Positions 23,069-33,489 of a DNA stretch of 64,000 nucleotides are shown one piece after another. Source of the stretch: Myrmaecium sp. VS I D KN 1 (taxonomy: Eukaryota > Ascomycota > Dothideomycetes > Valsariales > Valsariaceae); the NCBI GenBank assembly GCA_019775845.1, contig JADQAV010000038.1, forward strand, positions 1 to 64,000, read 5' to 3'. Below the pieces are notes generated by a model. It saw only the letters and a program-made list of their open reading frames with translations, did no database searches and was not told the origin of the DNA. Each line of letters opens with the position of its first letter. Within the stretch, counting starts at the first letter, position 1. The translations under genes and the position numbers were made by a program.

Positions 23069-23668
23069 TCACTTCCGAGGAACGTAGGAGCTGCTGTTGC
23101 CAGTACCAGGAGCGATGCCGAAGTCATGTTCGCCGATTTCGAACTCGATCCACCGCAGCATCTCGTTCAGCGCCTCCGCTCTGGTCGTACCCTGGCTTCT
23201 CCTCCGCGCGAATGGCAAGCCGCCGATTGCTTTGAGCACGACGAGATAGCACACGTACTGGCCGTCCTTGTCGACTCCCATAGCAATGTCGTGTTCCCCA
23301 TTGTAGAGACATTGAACGTTACCTGCGGTTACAGAAGATCAGCCACAAGGTGCCGGGACTCTGTGGCGGGAATGCGTTGTCTACTCACGGATGATTGATG
23401 CCTTGACTGTTTCGCAGTACTGAAAGAGCAGCATGTCCATTTTGACTTCCTCCATTTCGAACTGCTTCTGAAGGATCTCCTCCTTCTTCATAGGGGCAGC
23501 CGGCTTGTTCTTCTGTACGTCAAGTTGGGCCTGCATGGCTTCGAAACCGTGTGCGGTGGCTGGCATGCCCGTGTTGTATCTGCTGTGTCGTTGGTAAGCC
23601 GTACTTGTCTGCAAACTCTCGTGTCTGAAGCTTGATGAAGGAGAGCGCAGGAATGCTGAGAACTTCAT
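23069..23668 (-). CDS. Unknown small protein, member B of a tandem pair
   Basis: I read a 177-residue protein from exons 23389-23668 and 23069-23322, with a 66-bp intron. The N-terminus is basic and Ser-rich ('MKFSAFLRSPSSSFRH'), which could be a targeting sequence. A charged helix follows ('KKEEILQKQFEMEEVKMD'), then 'FQYCETVKASII' just before the intron. The second exon encodes 'VQCLYNGEHDIAMGVDKDG', a short strand-rich block, and 'TTRAEALNEMLRWIEFEIGE'. The intron lies at the same place and phase (1) relative to the 'YCE-x2-KA-x-II' block as in copy A. I do not recognise the family; it may be specific to some ascomycetes. Confidence 0.65.
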
Positions 23669-24920
23669 GAGGGCGGTTTTAAGGGGGTACGTGGGAATGT
23701 GTGGTATGGGATATATGTTGGTGCATGCCGTGCAGCTTGTGATCGAGTAGATGTTGGCTCAGCATGAGGTGTTATACATAGTTTGACTTACCGAGAAGAA
23801 AGGCGGTCGAGAGAGCTGTGATGCGCTGGTAGTCGTTCCCGTGCAGTGATATTAACCTAGGACTGTTGTTTGAAAAACCGGTGTAACTTGGAAAAGCATA
23901 CTGGCAGACCAAGAAGTCGTTCCCTACTGATGCTGACCGCCCATTCGACGGACCAAGGGAAAAAAATACTTGTACAGTACAGGAAAGACACGATTTACGA
24001 GATACGGAAAGAAAAAAGCTCGAAGCCTTAAGGACAGAGAAAAGTATGTGACTTGATTCTTTTAGCACAGAAAAGCACACCGTTTGCTTGCTTGCTGCTG
24101 GTTAGCATCAGACAGCATAATAATAGACATCGCTAGATGACAATCAGAATCGACAGTCATCAACAGACAACACCAGATGACACCACAGTCTGAAATGTGT
24201 CGAGATTGCTGTCAGAGACAGGATACATGAACCGAGAGAAAGAGAGCAGAGGTTCAGATGGCGATGCTTGGCATGGAGTCGTTGAACCCTCACGACCCTG
24301 TCCGGTCCGGTCGGGCCCTCCACTCCCTGTCCGTCCGTCCCGTCGGCTGCTCGGGGGTTCGGTTTGCGGCCTGTCATCCCGGCACCTGGCAGCCTGGCGT
24401 GCCTGGACAGCCCAGATCCGCGGGCAAGGCGGCCAACCTGACCCAACCCGACAGTCGTCATGGCAAGTCGGTGGAGATCTTTAATCCCGCAAAATCCTTC
24501 CGCAAGCCGCGACACCCGGGAGAGCTTTTTTTTTTGGTTCTTTCCGGCCCTTCCACCTCCCGGGAGTGATTACTTGAGGTATCTCTTGCTCTTCTCTGAC
24601 TAAACATACATACATTTTGCCATCTCCTCGTTGTTCTCTTCTCTCCTCCTCCTCTCCTCCATCATCACCTCCTCCGCTTTGCCCTCCACCTTCAGCCTTC
24701 ACTCTGCCCCGCGTCGCCAGGAGCATCGCGCGCCCATCTCGGATCCACCCGGAAGGTCCGCCCTCTAGTGCTTAGCACGTCTCCACGCCTCATGCAGATG
24801 CGCGCAATCCCCGAGTGATCCCAAGGTCCCGGCGCTTTTTAAATAAATACACTCAACCATCCTCGCTCGCGTTTCCAGATCCTCGCACAGTTCCCCTCCC
24901 TGCTGCAGATACCCGCGACC
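23669..24920. other. Divergent intergenic region, 1.25 kb
   Basis: This stretch lies between divergent starts at 23668 (-) and 24921 (+). It has a GC-rich segment near 24290-24480 and a CT-rich segment from about 24570 to 24720 that is probably the leader of the membrane-protein gene. Open frames here overlap each other and lack domains. No RNA gene is evident. Confidence 0.5.
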
Positions 24921-26581
24921 ATGGGCGACTACTCCCTTCCTTGGCCGACGGGCGACAACGCGTCCGATACGATCATCAACACGGTCCACTACAATCTCAC
25001 GACCTTGAAGTACTGGAACTACACATACTACCAGAACGACACGATCTCGAACAACTCGAAATGCTACATCGCCTTCGGCATATACAAACCCCACATCTAC
25101 GACAACGGGTCCTGGTATAACAGCACCAACTGCTATGTCCCCATCAATGGCATCGGCACGCGTGGAGAGCTGGACATTGCCTTCGCCTGCTTGTTTGGTA
25201 TCAGCATCATGTTCAGCTTGATCCACCTCCGGAAGCACGGTCGGCAATTCCTCCGGGAAGACAAGCGATTTAGAATCGTGGGAAGGCGCTGGCAGTGGTA
25301 CTGGCTGTTGTTCGTTGCGGCATGCGGCTTGATCAGCACAATCACCGGTCTTGATGTTGAACGCGATTACCTCCAGAGCATCGCCATTGTTCTTCAGAGC
25401 TTCTTCTATTCCTTGATGTTGCCGGGAACTTTGGCCGCTGTTTGGGAGGCTACGAGACATTGGTAAGAAGGATCTCGTCGCATATCGGATGACACCCAGC
25501 TAATCGTATCACAGGGGATCCTGGCAGGAACGGCAAATCGTCGATCGCGACATCTACGGTCTCCCGCAAGATGACCGCCGCGCAAAGACCGAGTTCTGGC
25601 TCCCTTTGATCTTCTATCTTTTCGCATGGCTGGTGAGCGCGGGCGCTTTCCCCTCTACATTTGGTTCGATCAGACTAACATATCCAGAACTTCTTCATGA
25701 TCATTCCGCGTTCGTGGAGCCCTCTCGAAAAGCAACGCAACCCGGAGCAGCAAGCAGCCATCGCCGAGCCCAACGCGACCGACAACCGGATGAAGGCGGG
25801 CGCGATCATCGCCGTCCTAGCCTGGTTCGTCATCATCTTCTCCCTCCTCCACTCGCTGAAGCACTACAAGCCCGCGCCGGCGACCCGCAACCCGTGGACC
25901 CTGTTCGGCCACTTCGCCGTGCACACCCCGACCAAGCTCTTCCTCGCGATCGTGGTGCTCGGCATCCGGCTCGCGTACGGGATCGCGGCCGCGTGGATCT
26001 TCGACATCTCCATCTTCAAGTACGACTGCCAGCCGGCCTGGCCCTTCGCCCTCGGCTACGGCACCACCTTCCTCATCGTCCTCATCTTCGAGATCGCGGG
26101 CTACTGCGAGGAGAACGAGGACAAGCAGCTGATCCAGCAGCGCCGCGTGCGCGGCCGCACCATCGACGCCGAGCTCGGCTTCGTCCGCAAGCCCAACTGG
26201 TGGAGCAAGGACTACTGGATGAGCGGGCTCTCCGATGAAGACCGCTTCCGCCGCATGGCCCAGCGGCCCTCGGACGTCACCTACGCCGCCGGTGGTGGTC
26301 ATCAGCGTCAGCGCAGCCAGGCGTACGGCCAGGGCAACGCCGTCGAGCTCGGCGACCTGGATGCCGGCGGCGGACTCCGCGAGCGCAGCCGCAGCCGGCC
26401 CCCGGACGACCCGTTCCGCGACGAGGCCGCGGTCGAGACGCCGACGCAGGAGGCTGCCGCCGCCCTCGGCGTGCAGCGCACCTACTCCGCCGCCACCTCC
26501 CGCACCAGCGCCACGAATCGCTCCGACTCGACGCTTGTTCAGCAGAAGCCGGTGCAGACGAGGAGTATGTTGGATATCTGA
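24921..26581 (+). CDS. Polytopic membrane protein, probable DUF2434 family
   Basis: I read a 517-residue protein from exons 24921-25462, 25515-25632 and 25688-26581, with introns of 52 and 55 bp. The first 85 residues carry many N-glycosylation sequons (for example 'NLT', 'NYT', 'NDT', 'NNS') and probably face the lumen or outside. Roughly six or seven hydrophobic segments follow, including 'LDIAFACLFGISIMF', 'WYWLLFVAACGLIST', 'FWLPLIFYLFAWL' and 'AGAIIAVLAWFVIIF'. The C-terminal 120 residues are hydrophilic, Arg/Ser/Ala-rich and likely cytosolic. The arrangement resembles the fungal DUF2434 family, whose function is not established. A 231-codon minus-strand frame covers the first exon and is taken as a shadow. 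Confidence 0.8.
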
Positions 26582-27546
26582 TCTGCCTTCCGAGACTCCC
26601 TTCCCTCCCGTCCTCTTTCAAATCTTTTTTTTATATTTCTCTTTTCTTTTCTCGCGGATGTCGGTGGTGGATGTACGAATCTAATACCGTTTCTCACGAG
26701 TTGTGGTGTGATGTGGTGGTCATGAAGGAGAATTGCGTTCGGGGAGGTATGAGAAGAAAGCAGATGGGAAAACGAAAGTCGTTCCGGAAAGGAAATGAAG
26801 AAGGGAAGTGTCTCGCCTCGTCTCGCCCTACCATCGCATCGTTGGCAGCCGAAGGGGACGGGTGAGTACGACATGAAAAATGGACATGCTTGGTATGTCC
26901 GCATGCATGTATCTATGTACGCGATCTAGGACGGGAAGCAGAATAGCTGTATCAGTAAGTATACAGGGGGCGGAGAAGCATGGCGCGCGATGATATCTAA
27001 CCATTTTCCTTTTTCTTTTTCCCCCTTTTACGTTCTCTCCATGATGTCTGACATGTTATATTTTCATTTTTATCTATGTATCCTATGCTACGCACGTATG
27101 TGAATTTTTAATCTACATTTCCGTATCCAACGCCCTTCGCTGAATGACAGATCCTGGGACTTCTGGGTTATTCCATCGTGCTGCTGCGTTGCTGTGTATG
27201 CAGTGTAGCATGGCATGGCATGCCAGGAAATGTGCCGGAGGTTGTTACGCAGCAGTCGTTCGAGCGCAACCGCATGGGAGAGACTCATGTCATCGGCGGC
27301 GTTGGAGGAGAGTAGATGTACTCTGTCTGAGAGGAGTGCACCTCCCTACAGGGCCTATGAAGCGAAAGAGCAGAGGGGTCTCCTCGACGTGTTTGGTCCG
27401 TAAGCGTACCGCGTTCTCTTCGCTGCGATACCCGATTCGGGACGGCTTCCTCGCCGCCCGGCAGGGGGGAAACCGATGGTCGTCCGCTCTCGTTGCTGAT
27501 CAAGGAACGGTCATGATGGTAGAAAAGGAGAGGCACGTTCCGCCCC
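26582..27546. other. Convergent intergenic region
   Basis: This lies between the 3' ends of the membrane-protein gene (+) and the RING gene (-). T-rich runs just after 26610 fit a trailer. No gene is supported. Confidence 0.55.
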
Positions 27547-28725
27547 TCAATCCGGCGCATATCCCCCTCTGCCGTCCCTTCCCCTAAGCCTAGGCCTCGG
27601 TACCTCATACGGCGCGCTTCTCCATCTCCCACTCCGCTCCACACCCCTACCCTCCCTTCCTCCCCCAACACCACCACCCCTCTTCCCCCCCTCCCCCCGC
27701 TCCCCCTGCTCCACCACCGGCAAACCCCGCCGATCAAACACATCCGGCAACCCCTCCGGATACTGCACCCACCGATCCCACTCCTCCACGCGCTCATACG
27801 GGCTGCGGAGGAAGCCGGCGAGCTCATGCAGGAAGAGGGCGGCGTGGTCGCGGCCGAGGAAGTCGCGGAGCAGGGCCTCGGCCGCGCCCGTCGCGCTCTT
27901 CAGCTCGATGCTGGCCAGGATCGAGAGGATGTAGGAGGTCAGCCATTCGGCGTGGGGGCTGGTGGTAGGGGCGTCGGCGTCCGGGTGGTTCTGGTGGAGT
28001 GCTTCGTCGTCGTCGGTGGAGGGGTAGAGGAAGCGGAAGACGCGCAGCTCGCGGCGGATGAAGGCGCGGGCGCGTCGCTGGAGGTGTGGGGAGGCGGCGA
28101 AACGCGTGGGGGTCAGGTCGGTGTAGTGGTTTATGCGGTTGCTGCCGACGTGGCAGGAGAAGAGGTTGCGGCGGTAGACGTGTCGGCGGCGGAGGAGGGC
28201 GAGGTCGGGCGAGGGTGGGGAGGTGTAGGGTCGTGCGTTGGGTTGGGGGCGGCGGCGGGGCGGGAGTCGAGGGCGGTGGGAGGCATAGGTGCGAGTGGAG
28301 GAGTCGGAGGTTTGGTTCGAGGGCGTAGAGGAAGAGGATGCGACTTTCTGGCCGGCAGTGGAGGGGACGTTGTAAGTTTTGTAGTCGGTGGGGGAGCGCC
28401 AGTCGTATTCGACGCGGGTGACTTCGGTTTTACCTGGGGAGGACGGAGCTGTTAGCGAAGTCGTTCCTTTGTCTAGGCTATGCGCTGTGCGAAAGGATGG
28501 ATCCTTACAGAGAGGGCAGTTGGAGCGTTCCTGAAGCCAACTGGCCAGGCAAATGAAATCGAAGGCGAGGTGGTTGCACGGCACCGTCACCGCCCGCTCG
28601 GTGATGGGACCGAGGCAGATGACGCAGCTTTCCTCATGCTGTGCGGTTATATGGGCACTTGGAGTGGGCGTATGAGGCTCTCTGGGGGATGCAGGAGGTT
28701 GTGGAGGAGATGCGACGGGTTCCAT
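27547..28725 (-). CDS. RING-finger protein, putative E3 ubiquitin ligase
   Basis: I read a 367-residue protein from exons 28509-28725 and 27547-28433. The RING at residues 34-73 has C34-x2-C37, C50-x-H52, then D56 and C59, then C70-x2-C73 ('CVICL', 'CNHLAFDFICLASW', 'CPLC'). The fifth ligand position seems to be Asp rather than Cys or His. The intron 28434-28508 falls inside the last CPLC block and has no stop over its 75 bp, so an unspliced reading keeps a Cys there but inserts 25 residues after it. After splicing the sequence continues 'KTEVTRVEYDW', a typical post-RING motif of fungal proteins of this type. The C-terminal half has an alpha-helical region and a Gly/Arg-rich end. The target is unknown. 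The ATG at 28725 is preferred over one 60 codons upstream because the extension is low-complexity. Confidence 0.78.
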   Translation of the reverse strand: MEPVASPPQPPASPREPHTPTPSAHITAQHEESCVICLGPITERAVTVPCNHLAFDFICLASWLQERSNCPLCKDPSFRTAHSLDKGTTSLTAPSSPGKTEVTRVEYDWRSPTDYKTYNVPSTAGQKVASSSSTPSNQTSDSSTRTYASHRPRLPPRRRPQPNARPYTSPPSPDLALLRRRHVYRRNLFSCHVGSNRINHYTDLTPTRFAASPHLQRRARAFIRRELRVFRFLYPSTDDDEALHQNHPDADAPTTSPHAEWLTSYILSILASIELKSATGAAEALLRDFLGRDHAALFLHELAGFLRSPYERVEEWDRWVQYPEGLPDVFDRRGLPVVEQGERGEGGKRGGGVGGGREGRGVERSGRWRSAPYEVPRPRLRGRDGRGGYAPD

Positions 28726-29040
28726 GCAAAACAGTGAATCGACGAAAGGGAGTGAGTGAGTGAGTTGCGAAAAAGAAGGTGGAGGAGTAGGTTGTTGGAC
28801 GGGACGAGTGCCTGAGGCGAATTGACATTCCCGCGGCGCCACCGCATCTGCCGCATGCACGGACCACGTGCATGCACTCCCACACTCCGTAGGGCTGAAG
28901 AGCATGTCGCGACCCGTTCATTGATCAACTTTCGAGGACTTCCCCTCCCTCTCCTCTTCTCTTTTTCCTCCATACTTGTTTGTATGCTTCTTTGCCCCCT
29001 CTGTCGTCGCCTCAAGCCCATCCCCACACGATCGCTCCGC
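28726..29040. promoter_or_regulatory. Divergent promoter region, RING and SAK genes
   Basis: This stretch of 315 bp separates the two preferred start codons. The frames of both genes run open into it, so either protein could be slightly longer at its N-terminus. Confidence 0.4.
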
Positions 29041-30903
29041 ATGATAGCCTCCAATGATCCCCACGCCGTCAACGGCAACGGCAACGGTTACAGCAATGGC
29101 AGCGGCAACAGCAGCAGCGACAACGCCGACTCGAATGGCTACACCAACGGCGGCGGCAACCAGATGGTCACCGGCCTGGCTCCACACCACGCATACTCCA
29201 TCACCAACCTGAAGCGATGGTCATGCGAAGACAAGGAGCTGCCGCCGGTGGAGAAGATCAAGGCCGTGCATGTGTACGACTTCGACAACACCCTGTTCGC
29301 CAGCCCGACGGCGAACCCGCAGATCTGGGATCGGTCGACGCTCGGTCAGCTGAAGAACGACACGACGTTTGTCGGTGGCGGATGGTTTCACGACCCGAAC
29401 ATCCTCGCCTCGACCGGCGAGGGCGCGGACGCGGAGGAGAAGAAGGCCTGGTCCGGCTGGTGGAACGAGGATATCGTCACGCTCGTCGAGCTGTCGATGG
29501 AGCAGAATGATGCACTTACCGTCCTGCTGACCGGGAGAGGAGAGAAGAAGTTCGCCGACCTGATCAAGCGCATCGTCCACAGTCGCAAACTGGAGTTTGA
29601 CATGATTTGCCTCAAACCGGCCGTGGGTCCGAACAACCAGACCTTCAAGAGCACCATGCACTTCAAGCAAGAGCTGCTCAAGGATATCATGTACACCTAC
29701 AAGGAAGCGCAAGAGCTAAAGATCTACGAAGACCGCCCGAACCACACCCAAGGCTTCCGCGACTTCTTCTCTGCCTTCAACCAGTCCCTGCAGTACGGCC
29801 AGCCCCCCATCCCCCGCAAGCCCATCGTCGCCGACGTCGTCCAAGTGCCCGAGAACGCGCTGCACCTCGACCCGGTCGTCGAAGTCGCCGAGATCCAACG
29901 ACAATGCAACGCCCACAACCTCGCCGTCAAAAACGGCACCGCACCCCCAGGCACCTGGGCCAAGCAAATCACGCGCACCGTCATCAGCACCGCCCACCTC
30001 CTCCCCCCCGAGGACTCTCAAAAGCTGCGCCCCCTCCTCACCTTCCTCCTCTCCAAATCGCCCAACCCGCAGCCCCCCAACCTCCAACCCCTCGCAACCC
30101 ACATCCCCATCTGCCCCGGGCCCGCCCCGCCCCACCTCCTCCACGAGCTCGGCGTCTCCGGCGCCAAAGTGACCTGGCGCGTCACCGGCCTCGCCAACCA
30201 CGAAAACCGCCTCTTCGCCGCCCGCGTCGAGCCCCTCAACCCCGACCCCTCACGCATCCGCACCCAATTCCACCCCCCCACCGTCGTCCTCGCCTGCCGC
30301 GGCGGCCGCACCCACCCCAACGACGCCGCTCGCATCCACCACTGGCTCCCCGCCCGGCCCGACCAGCAGATCACCTTCGACACCACGGTGGGCGAGAAGG
30401 TGCTCCTGCGCATCGAGCGCGAGGGAGGAGGCGGCGGCGGCGCTGACAACGACGACGCTGAGCACCGGGTCGGCTGGCGCAACCGCCCCTACCCCCGTGA
30501 TCGCGAGCGCGAGCATCGGCACCCTCGCCGTGGGTACCATCGCGGCGGCGGTGGTGGAGGTGGGGGCAAGGATGGCGCTCCCCTGCCCCCGCCGCCGAGC
30601 GGCCCGCGGGACCCACGTCGTCCTGGCGCGTTTGCGGGCGCGCCGACGTATCGGGGGGGCAATCCGCATCGGGGACGCGGTGGTGGTGGAGGAGGAGGGG
30701 GGTCGTATGCGCGTGGTGGTGGACGTGGGGGAGGGGGAGGGTATCGGAGTGGACCGTATCAGGGTGGTGGTGGGAGGGGGGGACGGGGAAGAGGTGGTGC
30801 TTCTGGTGCTGGGGGTGGTGGGGCGCATGGGTATCGGAGTTTGGATGATGTTGGTGGGTCGGGATCTGGTGCCGGTGGCGGGGGGGAGGAGATGGGGTAT
30901 TAA
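29041..30903 (+). CDS. Swiss Army Knife RNA repair-like HAD protein with RGG tail
   Basis: This single-exon gene encodes 620 residues. After an Asn/Gly/Ser-rich start, 'VHVYDFDNTLF' is a HAD phosphatase motif I (DxD type), and it is followed by 'LTVLLTGRGEKKF' (motif II region) and 'LKIYEDRPNH' (motif IV region). This whole block closely resembles the HAD domain of fungal Swiss Army Knife RNA repair proteins. Residues 250-470 form a second, less conserved region. From about residue 470 the protein is Arg/Gly-rich with RGG-like repeats, as in RNA-binding tails. Family knowledge suggests 5' or 3' end processing of RNA, but no activity can be assigned from sequence. The start at 29041 was chosen; an in-frame ATG at 28984 would add 19 residues. 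Confidence 0.85.
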   Translation: MIASNDPHAVNGNGNGYSNGSGNSSSDNADSNGYTNGGGNQMVTGLAPHHAYSITNLKRWSCEDKELPPVEKIKAVHVYDFDNTLFASPTANPQIWDRSTLGQLKNDTTFVGGGWFHDPNILASTGEGADAEEKKAWSGWWNEDIVTLVELSMEQNDALTVLLTGRGEKKFADLIKRIVHSRKLEFDMICLKPAVGPNNQTFKSTMHFKQELLKDIMYTYKEAQELKIYEDRPNHTQGFRDFFSAFNQSLQYGQPPIPRKPIVADVVQVPENALHLDPVVEVAEIQRQCNAHNLAVKNGTAPPGTWAKQITRTVISTAHLLPPEDSQKLRPLLTFLLSKSPNPQPPNLQPLATHIPICPGPAPPHLLHELGVSGAKVTWRVTGLANHENRLFAARVEPLNPDPSRIRTQFHPPTVVLACRGGRTHPNDAARIHHWLPARPDQQITFDTTVGEKVLLRIEREGGGGGGADNDDAEHRVGWRNRPYPRDREREHRHPRRGYHRGGGGGGGGKDGAPLPPPPSGPRDPRRPGAFAGAPTYRGGNPHRGRGGGGGGGGSYARGGGRGGGGGYRSGPYQGGGGRGGRGRGGASGAGGGGAHGYRSLDDVGGSGSGAGGGGEEMGY

Positions 30904-31527
30904 ATGGACTAATGACCGTGGAGAGTTTGTGACAAGATAGAGAGGGGAGGAGGGAGGGAAGTGGGGGTGTTGATTGTGTGGGTGTGGGATCATGTGAGGT
31001 GTGTAAGGTGTGCGAGATGTGCGATGCTGCTATACCAGGTCAGATTATATCAGAGCGTCACTTTCAGACTGCGTTCGCGAGTTTTATCCCGGCGGAGGAG
31101 CAGGCGGAAGAAGAGAAGAAGGAGGCTTATGAAACAAGAAAGCCCGAAAGGAACATACATGTTATGAGACAGACAGAGTGAGAGAGAGAGATACCATTCG
31201 GTTATGTTCGATCAAGTCAAATTCGATTCAATTCAACTCGATAAAATTCATATCGATCTGACTACTAATGTTCCAATGAAGAAAAGAAAAGATACATGTC
31301 AGAATCGAACCGGAGTAAAGAAAACAGTGAAAAAAAGCGTGAAAAGGACATCCCCATCCTTCAAGTCGGTCGGTGCCTGGTCCCGTGCGTGGTTCATCAA
31401 TGAAGCGAACAAGCGAAAGGAAAACAAAAAATTATAGAAGACGAAGAAAAAAAGAAGTGAATCGTTCCATCCACCCAAAAATCCCCATTCCCATCCTGAA
31501 AACAGAAAACCAGCAATAATAGCCTGA
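30904..31527. other. Convergent intergenic region
   Basis: This lies between the 3' ends of the SAK gene (+) and SDS23 (-). Around 31210-31260 there are short imperfect repeats of an ATTCGATTCAA-like word. A T-loop-like word near 31305-31315 lacks the rest of a tRNA. No gene is supported. Confidence 0.5.
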
Positions 31528-33489
31528 TCATCTCCTTCCCCCAAACCCGCCGCTGATCCCCACCCCGCTCCCAGAGCGCGGCAGATCTAAGCTCTCACTC
31601 CGACCCGAAGCCACGCTCTCGCTACGGCGGCCGAACCCGCCGCCACCGGTGCTAACGCTGCTGCTCCGGCGCCGTCGGGCCTCCCGGAGCTCGCCCGGAT
31701 CGTGCGGGCTCAGACCGCTCGCGCGCGCGAACAGGTTCAGGATGTCCGTCAGGCTCACCACCCCGGACAGGCGGCCGCTCATGGTGGCGCCTGGGATGGA
31801 GGAGGCGCTGATGGCGGGTGCCGGGACGGGGATGGTGGGGGTGTAGGGTGGCGTGGGGGAGGAGCTGGTGGGGGAGAGGATGGCGGGCGGGGGAGGGAGG
31901 AAGGAGCTGCTGGGCGACATCGAGATGGAAGTGCTGGCCGGCGGTGAGGTGGGGAGGATGGCTGGGGTGGCGGAGGGGGTTGGAGGGCCTGAGGAGGCGG
32001 GGGAGGCCTGCTCGACGATCCACATCCTAAGAGCGAGGTCAATCATATGCTGTTGCTATGGAACGAAGAATACAACATACCGATGAGAGCGAGTAGCGAT
32101 TAGTTTGGCGACGGTATGTGCCAAGGTCGAGTACGGCGTGACGTGGAAGACGGGGAAGGGATCCTTGCCCTCTTGCATACCGCGCTCGGAGAGGATGACG
32201 CTGATGAAGTGGATGCAGGAGGAGCCGAGGAGCGGCAGCGAAGTGTTCTTGGTGAGCAATTTCACATCGACATGCGAGATGTTGCCGATCACGTTGTTGT
32301 TATTGTCAAGCACGGGAAGAGACGTGATGCCTTCGTTGTGCATGAGCTCCAAGGCTTCCGAGAGAGGTCGATCACCGCTGTCGTCGAGGTCAGCAAAGAG
32401 CTTGGAAATCCACCGCGTCCGTTCCTTACTTGATCGCAAAAACCTTCGCCGCTCCAATCCTCAAGTCCTTCAAGGCCTGCGGGTACAGCCGATCGATGGT
32501 CGGGAAACCCGTCCGGTTCTCCCAGAAGAAGCGCATCAGCCGCAGCTGCGAGAGAATCCCAATCACATCCGTCGTGTTCTCCTTGACCACGAGTATCCTG
32601 TGAATGCCGCTGCCGAAGATCTCGATCGCCTTCGTCAGGCTTTCGTTCTCGGGCAGGGTGACCAGCGGCTCCTTCTTGCCCAGACCTTTCACGTCCTTCA
32701 ACGGGATCGGCTCGCCCTTGCGACCTTTCTCCGCGATCTCACCGAAGGTCTCGATCTGGCCCTCCTCCGGTCGAGCAAGACCCACCACCAGGAGCAGATA
32801 AGCGTTCAAGTCGTTGTAGTCGAACGTGCCAATGGCCATCTTCGACTCGGGCGACTCGCGGATGAGCACGACATTCGGCGCGCCAGAGTTTACCAAGACC
32901 TAGATACGCCTACGAGTCAGCCAAAGCAATTCCCACGGGACACATGATAACTCCAAAAACGCCAGAAAAAGAAGAAGAAGAAACTCACATTCGTCGCCTC
33001 CTCCACACTCGTCTCCGGCTCCACCCAACGAACCAAGCTCACATCCACGACCTCGCCCACCGTTATGGTCCGCCAATCGCGGCCGGCAAACTCAACCGCG
33101 TCCCCATTCCGGGCCGCGGGCGGGTTGTTGATCAGCTCCTGGACGGCCTGCTGCGACAGCGACGGGTGCCGGCTGCCGTGGCGGGGGGACCCCGGCGGCA
33201 CGCCCCGCAGGTTCTCCGCGAAGCTCTGCCGGTGGCCCACCACCGGGCTGGCCGGCACGTTGGGGTTGTGGGGATTGCTGTTGCTGTTGCTGTTGCTGGT
33301 GCTGGTGCTGGTGCTACGCGGGTGCGCGGTGCTCGGCGCGTCCGTCGACATCGTAGAGATCGGTCGTGGGGTCGAGTTTTGCGATGGTGAGAGGAGGGTG
33401 GGGTGGGGTTTGCTGGTTGAGCGGCTGCCGCCGTCACTTTCGTTGGGCGTCGTCGTCGTGGGGTCCGTCGTCCTTGTTCGGTCGGCCAT
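31528..33489 (-). CDS. SDS23: Sds23/Moc1-type CBS-domain protein
   Basis: This gene encodes a 588-residue protein from exons 32989-33489, 32430-32899, 32081-32377 and 31528-32026, with introns of 89, 52 and 54 bp. A Ser/Thr-rich N-terminus contains '[16 protein letters not shown]', characteristic of fungal Sds23. Four CBS motifs follow: around '[15 protein letters not shown]', '[20 protein letters not shown]', '[19 protein letters not shown]', and the split last one from '[16 protein letters not shown]' to '[17 protein letters not shown]'. A Pro/Ser-rich loop of some 75 residues interrupts the fourth CBS repeat, as is usual in the family. In S. pombe the protein inhibits PP2A-type and PP6 phosphatases and acts in cell-cycle entry, stress and glucose response. 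The Ser/Arg-rich end may be phosphorylated. Confidence 0.92.

Noticed and set aside
24765-25460. 231-codon minus-strand frame
   Set aside because: It mirrors the first exon of the membrane-protein gene, which has sequons, membrane segments and consensus splice sites.
29607-30446. 279-codon plus frame rich in Pro and Arg
   Set aside because: It is an out-of-frame shadow of the SAK-type gene caused by CCN-rich codon use.
31240-31330. Second T-loop-like word on the minus strand
   Set aside because: The flanks are A/T runs that cannot form a cloverleaf.
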